Source of the DNA: CAYOXX01 sp964408025
GTDB taxonomy: Bacteria; Acidobacteriota; DATKUA01
Direction of reading: 5' to 3'
NCBI GenBank assembly: GCA_964408025.1
Contig: CAYOXX010000003.1
Location: forward strand, 40,051 to 104,050
Length of the DNA stretch: 64,000 bases
The number at the start of each line of letters is the position of its first letter. Position 1 is the first letter of the stretch. This document shows, in pieces, positions 54,663 to 62,687 of this stretch. The notes under the pieces were generated by a model that was not told the DNA's origin, searched no databases, and worked only from the letters and a program-made list of their open reading frames with translations. Both the position numbers and the translations under genes were made by a program.

Positions 54663-57206
54663 GTGAGCTCGAAAATGACACGCACTGGTAAATTGGAAAT
54701 TAATCATCGCGAAGTTACCTTCCCCAAAGGGGTAACTGTGCTCAGAGCCGCCGAGTTGAACGACATCTCTATCCCTTCCCTCTGCTCACATAAGGACCTG
54801 ACGCCCTTCGGCGGTTGCCGAATGTGCATGGTAGAGATCGAGGGGATGCGGGGCTACCCGCTCGCGTGCAGCACCGCCGCGGAAGAAGGGATGAAAATCC
54901 TGACGGACACGGTTGCGCTACGCGATATGAGAAAGGAGATCCTCCAGCTCATTCTCAGCGAGCACCCCTCGAGTTGCCTCCTTTGTGGCGAGCAGGACGA
55001 ATGCAAGGAAAATCAACTTACCATAAGGAAAACCGGCGTCGCGACCGGCTGCCGGTTCTGTCCGAACGACGGGCAATGCGAGCTTCAGGATTTGGTGGAA
55101 GAGGTTGGCATCACCGAAATCGACTACCCGGTTTCTTATCGCGGCAATGAGGTCGAACACGACGACCCGTTTTTCGATAGAGACTACAACATCTGCATCC
55201 TCTGCGGCCGCTGCGTCAGGATGTGCCAGGAAGTTCGTGGGACGAGTGTCCTGGCATTCAAGTTCCGTGGTCCCAAGGTTCAGATCGGACCGGCTTTCGG
55301 GAAGAACCACGTTGAGGCGGGATGCGAATTCTGCGGCTCGTGCGTTTCGATCTGCCCCACAGGGGCGCTCGCCGACAAAGGCTCGAAATGGGACGGCGAG
55401 CCCGATGGCTTCGAGGTGTCTACCTGCCCCTTCTGCGGGATCGGATGCCAAGTGGAGCTGCATCACAAAAACGGCCGTCTTTCGAAAGTCCACCCTAACG
55501 TCGACCCGGAAATCAACGACGGTCAGCTCTGCGTCCGCGGTAGGTTCTCCATGCCCGAGGCGACCCACCATCACGAGCGGGCGAAGAAGCCGATGCTCAA
55601 GCGAGGCGAATACTTCCGCCAAGTCACGTGGCGAGAATCGGTAGACGAAGTCGCAGGGAAACTAAAAGGTTTGAAACCAACCGATTTCCTGATGATCGCC
55701 TCGCGAGATCTTACCAACGAAAGCCTCTACGCCGCGCAGAAGTTCGTGCGGCTATGCCTCGCTTGCAACAGCATCGATTCAACGGCACGTTATGCCCTCT
55801 CCGGTGGGCCGGGGCTTTGGGCAAAGCTCTTCTCGCTACCCATATCTATGAAGAAGATAAAGGAGGCCGATTCCATCATTGCCCTCAACCTCGATTCCCG
55901 GTTCTACTTCTCCATCGCCGGCGTCGAAATTAGGCGCGCGCTGAGGGAAGGGGCGAATCTTGTGGTTATTGACCCGCGCAATTCGAATCTCGCACGCTAT
56001 ACGAACTACTGGCTGCGCCCCAAGCCGGGTACGGAAGGATCGCTCCTAAACGCCGTGGCGAAGAACCTCGGCAAGAAGAAGGGCGACTATGAGGAGGCGT
56101 CCAAGAAAACCGGTGTCGATAAAGGACTTATCTCCGAAGTCGTAGAATTACTCTCTTCCGGGGAAAATCTTGCCGTCGTTATCGGACCAGCCACATTTTG
56201 TTATGACGCCAACGAGGAATTGATCGACGGCCTGATAAAGCTCGCAGGGCGGGACAACACCAACTTCATGCCGCTCTATAACGGATCAAACACTCGTGGT
56301 GCCCTCGAGTTGGGCGCCCTGGGCGAAGTCCTCCCCGGAGTCGAGAGGGCAAAAGGTAAAGGCATTTCTCTGGCCGATGTGATTGAAGGCCGGGCTAAGC
56401 CAAAGGTGATTTATCTAGTCGGGGAAGTCCCTTTCCTCAAGCGGCCTGACTGCGATTACCTGATAGCTCAGGGGATCTACTACCCGCCTTTCGAAGTCGA
56501 CGCCTTCTTGCCCGCATCGAGTTTCGCCGAAGCGGAAGGAACACTCGTAAACGTCGAAGGGCGCGTGCAGGCACTCGTCAAGATCGAGGACCTTCCGGAC
56601 GGCGTGGTCAACGGCTTTTCCCGACCGGATTGGTTCATATTCACACAGCTTGCCAAGAAGCTGGAATGCACGGGATTTAAATACAGGAGCTCGAAAGCGA
56701 TACTGAGAGAGATAAGCAAGAACGTTCCGGGCTTTCCCGCGAAACCGAACAGGAAACCCCGCGAGCTGAAGCCCGCAACAAAGTTTTCGATTAATAGGCA
56801 GAAGGCCGGACCCGACGGAAAGGGCACTTTCTTATTAGTCGCGGAGCCGGCCGGCTTCCTGAATCGCGGGATCGATTTGAGCTCGAAGGTCGAGGGCCTC
56901 GAAGAACTGGCTCTTGAGGAAGGGTTCCGGCTTAATCCCGAAGACTTGGAAAAGCTACAGGTCGAGCCTGGCGGAAGCATTATTATCTCAACAGAAAGTT
57001 TCAAAGTAACGGGGCCGGTGAAGGCTGACGCGGAATGCCCGCGAGGCGCCGTTTATTATTACCGCCCGGATGCTTTCGGCGGCTTAAGTCATCGCGCCGA
57101 CTTGGAGCCGCTCTACCGCTTGAGAACGAATCCGACGAGGGTAGGAGTACGAGCCGCTAAGTTGGCTGTCGGGAAATCGAAAAAGAAATCTGGGGCCAAC
57201 AAATAG
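54663..57206 (+). CDS. NuoG/FdhA-like iron-sulfur protein with degenerate molybdopterin domain
   Basis: This is an 847-residue protein. [2Fe-2S]: Cys41, 52, 55, 69. His101-Cys105-Cys108-Cys114 cluster. An extra CxxC-x5-C motif (Cys130, 133, 139). Two ferredoxin clusters (Cys178/181/184/188 and 221/224/227/231). Molybdopterin-domain cluster Cys255/258/262/290. At the position of the catalytic Sec/Cys of formate dehydrogenases (pattern AR-L-U/C-H-S) the sequence is ARYALS, placing Ala378 there. Formate oxidation is therefore unlikely and it may serve only as electron conduit, like NuoG. GTG 54663 has GAGG upstream, with ATG 54675 as alternative. Confidence 0.85.
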   Translation: MSSKMTRTGKLEINHREVTFPKGVTVLRAAELNDISIPSLCSHKDLTPFGGCRMCMVEIEGMRGYPLACSTAAEEGMKILTDTVALRDMRKEILQLILSEHPSSCLLCGEQDECKENQLTIRKTGVATGCRFCPNDGQCELQDLVEEVGITEIDYPVSYRGNEVEHDDPFFDRDYNICILCGRCVRMCQEVRGTSVLAFKFRGPKVQIGPAFGKNHVEAGCEFCGSCVSICPTGALADKGSKWDGEPDGFEVSTCPFCGIGCQVELHHKNGRLSKVHPNVDPEINDGQLCVRGRFSMPEATHHHERAKKPMLKRGEYFRQVTWRESVDEVAGKLKGLKPTDFLMIASRDLTNESLYAAQKFVRLCLACNSIDSTARYALSGGPGLWAKLFSLPISMKKIKEADSIIALNLDSRFYFSIAGVEIRRALREGANLVVIDPRNSNLARYTNYWLRPKPGTEGSLLNAVAKNLGKKKGDYEEASKKTGVDKGLISEVVELLSSGENLAVVIGPATFCYDANEELIDGLIKLAGRDNTNFMPLYNGSNTRGALELGALGEVLPGVERAKGKGISLADVIEGRAKPKVIYLVGEVPFLKRPDCDYLIAQGIYYPPFEVDAFLPASSFAEAEGTLVNVEGRVQALVKIEDLPDGVVNGFSRPDWFIFTQLAKKLECTGFKYRSSKAILREISKNVPGFPAKPNRKPRELKPATKFSINRQKAGPDGKGTFLLVAEPAGFLNRGIDLSSKVEGLEELALEEGFRLNPEDLEKLQVEPGGSIIISTESFKVTGPVKADAECPRGAVYYYRPDAFGGLSHRADLEPLYRLRTNPTRVGVRAAKLAVGKSKKKSGANK

Positions 57207-57239
57207 CTGCCGCTGACGATTTCGCCCAGGGAGGGCAGG

Positions 57240-58073
57240 ATGTATCGAATAATCGAACGCCGGATGATAGTCCCGAACCTTCATGAGTTCACGGTCGAGG
57301 CGCCGAATGTGGTGGAATCGGTTCAGCCGGGGAACTTCATCATCGTGAGGCCGGACGAGCTTGGCGAGCGCATTCCCCTGTCGGTTGCCGACTGGGACCG
57401 TCAGGCCGGAACCGTGACCTCAATCTTTATGCAGGTTGGGGCTTCTACGGCAAAACTCGCGCGACTCAAAGCGGGCGACACAATCCCAACGTGCGCCGGA
57501 CCCCTGGGGAGGGAGACCGAAATCGGCGAATTCGGGACGGTTCTGTGCGTCGGCGGGTGCTATGGGATTGGCAGTATATATCCTATCGCCCGGGCCTTGA
57601 AAGAAGCGAGCAACGAGGTCTACGCACTCCTTGAGGCACGCAGCTCGTATCTCCTCTACTGGCAGGATAGGTTCGAGCAGGTCTGCGACGGTGTAGTGGT
57701 AGTCACACGAGACGGGACTTCCGGCTACAAGGGCCATATCACCCGCCTCGATGAAATCCTGGCCCTGGAAGAAATCAAACCTGATCTTGTTATCGCCAAC
57801 GGTTGCACTTTCCAGATGATGAAGACCTCGGAAGTGACGAAGCCTCTAGGGATAAAGACGATAGTGAATATGAATCCGATTATGATAGACGGCACGGGGA
57901 TGTGCGGCGTCTGCCGCCTGACGGTGGCCGGGGAGACAAAATTCGCGTGCGTCGACGGGCCCGACTTCGACGGTCACGAGGTCGACTGGCAGGAGTTCCT
58001 TACGAGACGGCAGACGTACAATCCGGAAGAGGTCCACCCGCTTCGCAAGAGCGGTTGCGCTACCCATTTCTAA
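57240..58073 (+). CDS. NfnA-like FAD/NAD(P)-binding subunit (first copy)
   Basis: This is a 277-residue ferredoxin-NADP reductase-fold protein of the NfnA/SudB/DHOD-beta type. The FAD motif is ERIPLSVADWD and the nucleotide domain has VLCVGGCYGIGSIYPIARAL. The C-terminal [2Fe-2S] site is GTGMCGVCRLTV...FACVDGPDFDGHEVD. In NfnAB this subunit binds NAD(H), FAD and one cluster. It carries a 25-residue C-terminal extension (RRQTYNPEEVHPLRK). GGGAGGGCAGG precedes the ATG, and it is directly followed by the NfnB-like gene. Confidence 0.9.
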   Translation: MYRIIERRMIVPNLHEFTVEAPNVVESVQPGNFIIVRPDELGERIPLSVADWDRQAGTVTSIFMQVGASTAKLARLKAGDTIPTCAGPLGRETEIGEFGTVLCVGGCYGIGSIYPIARALKEASNEVYALLEARSSYLLYWQDRFEQVCDGVVVVTRDGTSGYKGHITRLDEILALEEIKPDLVIANGCTFQMMKTSEVTKPLGIKTIVNMNPIMIDGTGMCGVCRLTVAGETKFACVDGPDFDGHEVDWQEFLTRRQTYNPEEVHPLRKSGCATHF

Positions 58074-58090
58074 GTACGGAGGGTGAAGCG

Positions 58091-59497
58091 TTGGCCAAAC
58101 AAATCGATTACGAACGGCGGCCCATGCCGAAGCAGGAGCCGTTCGAGCGCATCAAGAACTTCGACGAAGTTGCGCTCGGGTATACGGAAAAACTCGCCGT
58201 GGAAGAGGCTTCTCGCTGTCTCGGGTGCAAGAAACCGTTATGCGTAGACGGCTGTCCGGTCATGATCGACATCCCCGGCTTCATTAACTGTATAGCTGAG
58301 GGCGATTTCCCAGCCGGTATTAAGAAGATCAAAGAGGCAAACGCCCTCCCCGCCATCTGCGGGCGTGTGTGTCCGCAGGAAGATCAGTGCGAGATAAAGT
58401 GCGTGTTGGGTAAAAAGGGTGATCCCATCGCGATAGGTCGGCTCGAACGATTCCTGGCCGACTGGGAAGCTGCGAGCGGGGAAACGGAAAGGCCCGACAT
58501 CGCATCCCCCACGGGAAAGAAGATCGCGGTGGTTGGATCGGGACCGGCAGGTGTTACTGTGGCGAACGACCTCGTCATCCTGGGGCACGAGGTTACCATC
58601 TTTGAAGCCCTACACGCCGCCGGCGGGGTGCTCACGTATGGAATCCCCGAATTCCGCCTGCCCAAAGCCATTGTAAATCGTGAAGTCGAGTATGTGAAAA
58701 GCCTTGGCGTAAAATTGCATCTCGACTATATAGTAGGCAAGACGAAAGCCATAGATAAACTCTTGGACGAATTCGATGCCGTATTTGTGGCCGCGGGCGC
58801 AGGCCTTCCCTGGTTCCTGGAGATACCGGGCGAGAACCTCAACGGTGTCTATTCAGCGAACGAATACCTTACCCGCTGCAACCTGATGAAGGGATTTTGT
58901 TTTCCCGAATACGACACGCCCATAAAGCGCCCGTCAAAGGTGGCCGTATTCGGCGGTGGAAATGTCGCCATGGACTCCGCACGGACAGCGCTGCGGCTGG
59001 GAGCTGATGAAGTCCACATCGTATACCGCAGGAGCCGCAAGGAGCTGCCCGCGAGGCTCGAAGAGATAGAAAATGCTGAAGAGGAGGGGGTGATTTTCGA
59101 CTTCCTGACTCTGCCTATAAGGCTCATCGGAAATGAACATAGTTGGCTCACCGCGTTGGAATGCCTGGAGATGGAGCTCGGCGAACCGGACGATTCCGGC
59201 AGGCGCCGCCCCGTACCAATCGAGGGCTCGGAGTTCATCATGGAAGTGGACGCCGCGGTTTGCAGCATCGGGAACAGTCCGAATCCGCTGATCCCGATGT
59301 CAACCCCCGGCCTCGAGGTCGGCAGAAGAGGAAACATCGTGGCGGATGAGGAGACCGGCAGGACATCGCGCGACAGGATCTGGGCTGGAGGGGACGTCGT
59401 CACCGGAGCAGCGACGGTCATCAGCGCGATGGGTGCGGGCAGGAAAGCCGCAAAGGATATCCACGAGTACCTTATGGAGAAAAGCGATGGAGCTTGA
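58091..59497 (+). CDS. NfnB/GltD-like bifurcating flavoprotein (first copy)
   Basis: This is a 468-residue protein with an N-terminal Fe-S helical domain (CLGCKKPLCVDGCP, CGRVCPQEDQCEIKC), a FAD Rossmann motif (IAVVGSGPAGVTVANDL), GGVLTYGIPEFRLPK and an NADPH Rossmann motif (VAVFGGGNVAMDSARTA). It ends WAGGDVVTGAATVISAMGAG. In NfnAB this large subunit holds the bifurcating FAD and NADP(H). The start is TTG 58091 with GGAGGG eight bases upstream. Upstream extension into nfnA-like DNA is not conserved. A terminator-like hairpin follows at 59514. Confidence 0.9.
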   Translation: MAKQIDYERRPMPKQEPFERIKNFDEVALGYTEKLAVEEASRCLGCKKPLCVDGCPVMIDIPGFINCIAEGDFPAGIKKIKEANALPAICGRVCPQEDQCEIKCVLGKKGDPIAIGRLERFLADWEAASGETERPDIASPTGKKIAVVGSGPAGVTVANDLVILGHEVTIFEALHAAGGVLTYGIPEFRLPKAIVNREVEYVKSLGVKLHLDYIVGKTKAIDKLLDEFDAVFVAAGAGLPWFLEIPGENLNGVYSANEYLTRCNLMKGFCFPEYDTPIKRPSKVAVFGGGNVAMDSARTALRLGADEVHIVYRRSRKELPARLEEIENAEEEGVIFDFLTLPIRLIGNEHSWLTALECLEMELGEPDDSGRRRPVPIEGSEFIMEVDAAVCSIGNSPNPLIPMSTPGLEVGRRGNIVADEETGRTSRDRIWAGGDVVTGAATVISAMGAGRKAAKDIHEYLMEKSDGA

Positions 59498-59513
59498 CTA
59501 GCAGAAACGCCTA

Positions 59514-59554
59514 CAGGGCGTGATAAGCCTGGTCACGCCCTGAGATTATTTATT
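59514..59554 (+). terminator. Intrinsic terminator-like hairpin
   Basis: CAGGGCGTGA/TCACGCCCTG, a perfect 10-bp stem with a nine-base loop, followed by AGATTATTTATT. It closes the operon that begins near 51.06 kb. Confidence 0.65.
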
Positions 59555-59606
59555 AACATCCACGGTGGATAGAATGGCGAGGAATCAACACCCTGGAGAT
59601 GCCGTG

Positions 59607-59951
59607 ATGAATCTCGCTGAAATAAGGGATGTTCTTCAATGTGAAGTGTTGAGCGGTGAAGACGGCTTATCGGTTGAAGTCGAGACTGTCGTTGCGTCCG
59701 ACGGCATGAGCGAGATTTTAGCCTTCGCCTGTCCTCACTCGTTGATGGTAACCGGCCTATCAAATATTCAGTCGGTGCGGACTGCCGATATAGCGGATGC
59801 TCGAGCGATAATCTATATTCGAGGGAAACGTCCTGACGAGAAGACGATCGCCCTCGCCGGCGAGTATAACATTCCCGTGCTCGCGACCGACCTGGGGATG
59901 TTCGACGTGTGCGGGATCCTGCGCGAACGTGGGCTGAAAGGTGGCATGTAG
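59607..59951 (+). CDS. DRTGG-domain protein (second copy)
   Basis: This is a 114-residue DRTGG-type protein related to that at 51915. It begins MNLAEIRDVLQCEVLSG, and the core is ADARAIIYIRGKRPDEKTIALAGEYNIPVLATD. It differs by a longer N-terminal domain. ATG 59607 has GGAG about nine bases upstream. It precedes an HATPase and an H-cluster protein gene almost without gaps, a trio that recurs in anaerobes near NuoE/F-type genes. Confidence 0.8.
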   Translation: MNLAEIRDVLQCEVLSGEDGLSVEVETVVASDGMSEILAFACPHSLMVTGLSNIQSVRTADIADARAIIYIRGKRPDEKTIALAGEYNIPVLATDLGMFDVCGILRERGLKGGM

Positions 59952-59953
59952 CG

Positions 59954-60391
59954 ATGGCTGAAGAGCTGCTGAGAAAGACCTTCGAAGTCCGTGGGCGCGA
60001 TTTTGACAAGGCGGGGGAGACATCATCTGAAATAAAGCAGATCCTCAAAGGGCTCGGGATAAGCCCCGAACTCATCCGCCGAGCCGTGGTTATAGCTTTC
60101 GAAGCGGAAATGAATGTTGTGATGTACGCCCCGGCGGGGACGGTTACCTTCGTTCTCACCGACGAGGAAATCAAATTGCAAATTACCGACAACGGCCCCG
60201 GGATAGATGACATCAAACAGGCACTCACTGAAGGCTATTCGACCGCGACGGAGGAGATGCGTGCGATGGGATTCGGCTTCGGGATGGGCCTTCCCAATAT
60301 AAAAAAGAATTCGGATATCTTTAGATTGGAATCTGAGATAGAGAGGGGAACTACAGTTTCTGCAGCCATACGGTTTAACGGAAATGCCTGA
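59954..60391 (+). CDS. Anti-sigma-factor-like HATPase
   Basis: This is a 145-residue GHKL ATPase of the RsbT/SpoIIAB type. The N-box region is AFEAEMNVVMYA, G1 is ITDNGPGIDD, and the glycine-rich lid GFGFGMGLPNIKK. It starts two bases after the DRTGG stop and overlaps the H-cluster protein gene by eight bases, so the three are coupled. It may pass a redox or H2 signal sensed by that protein to a STAS or sigma-type partner. Confidence 0.82.
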   Translation: MAEELLRKTFEVRGRDFDKAGETSSEIKQILKGLGISPELIRRAVVIAFEAEMNVVMYAPAGTVTFVLTDEEIKLQITDNGPGIDDIKQALTEGYSTATEEMRAMGFGFGMGLPNIKKNSDIFRLESEIERGTTVSAAIRFNGNA

Positions 60392-61679
60392 TTACACACA
60401 CGGTTTTATTATCGACGAGGACAAGTGCAACGGTCGTCTCGCCTGCATGCGAGCCTGCCCTACCCAGGCTATTCGCGTTAATGACGGCAAGGCACGCCTC
60501 CTGCCGAGGCTCTGCATCGACTGCGGATTGTGCCTGAGGGTATGCCCGAGCGGCGCAATACAGGCCACGACCCGACCCATTGCGGAAATCGACAGGTTCA
60601 AATATAAAGTGGCCGTACCCTCGCCCGTCCTTTTCGGACAGTTCCCAATGGAAATGTCATTTGAACACATCGCCAAGGGATTGCTAGTCCTCGGCTTCGA
60701 TGAAGTCTGGGATTTCGCGGTCGAGCTTGCCCTCGTAAACCGAGCCATCCTGGACTACGTGGAAAAATGGAACGGGTCTTATCCATTGATATCGAACTCG
60801 TGCCCGGTGATAGTCAGGCTTATTCTGGTTCTGTATCCGGGAATGATCGATCATCTCATCAGAGTCCAGCCTCCGCGCGAGCTTGCCGGCCGCGAACTCA
60901 AACGGAAATACTCTGCGGAACTTGGGATCAGCAGCGATGAAATAGCCGCCATCTATATCACGCCGTGCCAGGCGAAAACGATCTCCATTCTCGAACCGGC
61001 CGAAGGTGCGAAGAGCTGCCTCGACGGCGCACTCGGGATCTCGGACGTCTACAACGACATCCTGGCCTCGGTGAACAGCCCGAGCGCGGTAGACCTTTCG
61101 AAAAATCTTATCCGCAACGCCGGGATACTCCGCTGGTCTACAAGCGAGTGGCAGGTCCGCGACCTTTCGCGTCATCGGTATATGTCCGTCAACGGATTGC
61201 CAAACGTCATCAAGGTCTTCGACGACATCGAGAAGGGGAAATTGCGCAACATCGAATACCTAGAATGCTACGCCTGCCGGGGCGGGTGTATAGGTGGGAA
61301 TTTGACTGTCGATAACCGCTATGTCACCCGCAGTAAAATTGACCGCCTTTTGGCCGAGCTGCCCGAAAGCGACCCTAGGCTGGAAGCTGAGGTCGAAAAG
61401 CGATTCCCTAACGAAGACTTTTCCTTGGCGCGCAGGATTAGGTCCCGCGCCTCGGAAGACAGAACCGGCGACCTGAAAGAACGGGTGAGAATAATAGAGG
61501 CGGAGGAAAGAATCCTGGAGGCCTTACCCGGCCTCGACTGCGGATTGTGCGGCGCCCCGACTTGCAAAACTCTGGCGAAAGACGTCGCGAGAGGCGTAGC
61601 CCAACAAACCGACTGCATCTTCTTCTCGGAGCAGCGCTTGGAGCAACTCAGAAAAACCTATCTGCACATGGTGAAATAA
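60384..61679 (+). CDS. [FeFe]-hydrogenase-like H-cluster protein, probably sensory (HydS-type)
   Basis: This is a 431-residue protein. Residues 1-60 hold two [4Fe-4S] motifs (Cys15/21/25 with CIDCGLCLRVCP, 44-54). The H-domain keeps the four H-cluster cysteines: Cys140 in SNSCP, Cys195 in TPCQAK, and Cys298 and Cys302 in CYACRGGC. The proton-transfer Cys of catalytic enzymes (TSCCP) is Ser139, and the usual GGGQP ending of motif L3 is GGN. The C-terminus has a PF04060-like cluster (DCGLCGAPTCKTLAK). No helicase, PAS or kinase domain is fused. These changes match sensor-type hydrogenase relatives more than H2-evolving ones. Confidence 0.83.
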   Translation: MPDYTHGFIIDEDKCNGRLACMRACPTQAIRVNDGKARLLPRLCIDCGLCLRVCPSGAIQATTRPIAEIDRFKYKVAVPSPVLFGQFPMEMSFEHIAKGLLVLGFDEVWDFAVELALVNRAILDYVEKWNGSYPLISNSCPVIVRLILVLYPGMIDHLIRVQPPRELAGRELKRKYSAELGISSDEIAAIYITPCQAKTISILEPAEGAKSCLDGALGISDVYNDILASVNSPSAVDLSKNLIRNAGILRWSTSEWQVRDLSRHRYMSVNGLPNVIKVFDDIEKGKLRNIEYLECYACRGGCIGGNLTVDNRYVTRSKIDRLLAELPESDPRLEAEVEKRFPNEDFSLARRIRSRASEDRTGDLKERVRIIEAEERILEALPGLDCGLCGAPTCKTLAKDVARGVAQQTDCIFFSEQRLEQLRKTYLHMVK

Positions 61680-61764
61680 TCCTCTTAAGATGGCGTCCAA
61701 ACAGAAAGAGAAAAATTCTATCCTCTTCGGGAGGTTTGTCTCTCTGCGGCATTGACTTCCATCC

Positions 61765-61793
61765 TTGATCCCTTTCTGCCCAGGCATTAAAAT
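61765..61793 (+). promoter_or_regulatory. Sigma70-type promoter for the second nfnAB pair
   Basis: TTGATC (61765-61770), a 17-base spacer and TAAAAT (61788-61793), 45 bases before the GTG start. Confidence 0.55.
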
Positions 61794-61838
61794 TCCCCCG
61801 ATGAATTGACCAGGCAATGGCAATTACGGAGTGCGACG

Positions 61839-62687
61839 GTGTTCAGGATCCACAGGAAGCAAGTGTTAGCTCCGGACATCGGCTTATTTGAGGTGCATGC
61901 ACCGCTGATAGCCAAGAAGCGGCGTCCGGGGCAGTTCGTGATTATCCGGGTAAGCGACACGGGAGAGCGTATACCGCTGACGATCGCCGATTCCGACGCT
62001 GATGCCGGGACCATCACCATAATCGCCCAGGCGGTGGGCAAGACGACCATGATGCTCAACGCGATGGAGGCGGGTGATAGCCTCCACGACGTCGTCGGCC
62101 CCCTCGGCTCGCCGACTCACATCGAGAATTTCGGCACCTGCTGCGTAGTCGGCGGCGGTGTCGGCATCGCAATCGCCTATCCGATCGCCAAGGGCATGAG
62201 GGATGCCGGCAACAAGGTGATCTCAATCCTCGGCGCCCGCACAAAGGACCTGATGTTCCTCGAGGACGAAGTGCGGGCCATCTCGGATGAGGTAATCATC
62301 ACCACCGACGACGGCAGCTACGGCATCCACGGCTTCGTCACCGAAGCCCTCAAGGGCCTGATCGAGGAGGGCCGCGCGCCGGACATAGTAGTCGCCATCG
62401 GGCCGGTGCCGATGATGAAGGCCGTCGCCGAGCTGACCCGACCCTATGGGATCAGGACCGTCGTCAGCCTCAATCCAATCATGGTAGACGGCACCGGCAT
62501 GTGCGGAGGCTGTCGCGTGACCGTTGATGGTGAGGCCAAGTTCGCCTGCGTCGACGGCCCCGAGTTCGATGCACACAAGGTTGACTTCGACGACCTCAAG
62601 ATCCGGCTCACCGCCTTCCGCAGCCAGGAGCAGGAATCGGTGGAGCGCTTCGCCCACGAGTGCAAGCTAGAGGACATAGATGGCTGA
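61839..62687 (+). CDS. nfnA: NADH-dependent ferredoxin:NADP+ oxidoreductase subunit A (NfnA)
   Basis: This is a 282-residue FAD/NAD(H) and [2Fe-2S] subunit of Nfn. FAD: GERIPLTIADSD. Nucleotide domain: CCVVGGGVGIAIAYPIAKGM. Cluster: GTGMCGGCRVTV...FACVDGPEFDAHKVD. The GTG start at 61839 has CGGAG upstream, with a TTG at 61806 as alternative. Base composition returns to the high GC of the rest of the window, unlike the first pair. It overlaps the nfnB start by eight bases. Confidence 0.92.
   Translation: MFRIHRKQVLAPDIGLFEVHAPLIAKKRRPGQFVIIRVSDTGERIPLTIADSDADAGTITIIAQAVGKTTMMLNAMEAGDSLHDVVGPLGSPTHIENFGTCCVVGGGVGIAIAYPIAKGMRDAGNKVISILGARTKDLMFLEDEVRAISDEVIITTDDGSYGIHGFVTEALKGLIEEGRAPDIVVAIGPVPMMKAVAELTRPYGIRTVVSLNPIMVDGTGMCGGCRVTVDGEAKFACVDGPEFDAHKVDFDDLKIRLTAFRSQEQESVERFAHECKLEDIDG

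Noticed and set aside
54663..57206. Active formate dehydrogenase
   Set aside because: The catalytic Sec/Cys position is Ala378, so formate oxidation is unlikely despite the molybdopterin-type fold.
60384..61679. Catalytic H2-evolving HydA
   Set aside because: It has Ser139 instead of the proton-transfer cysteine, an altered L3 ending, and regulatory gene neighbours.
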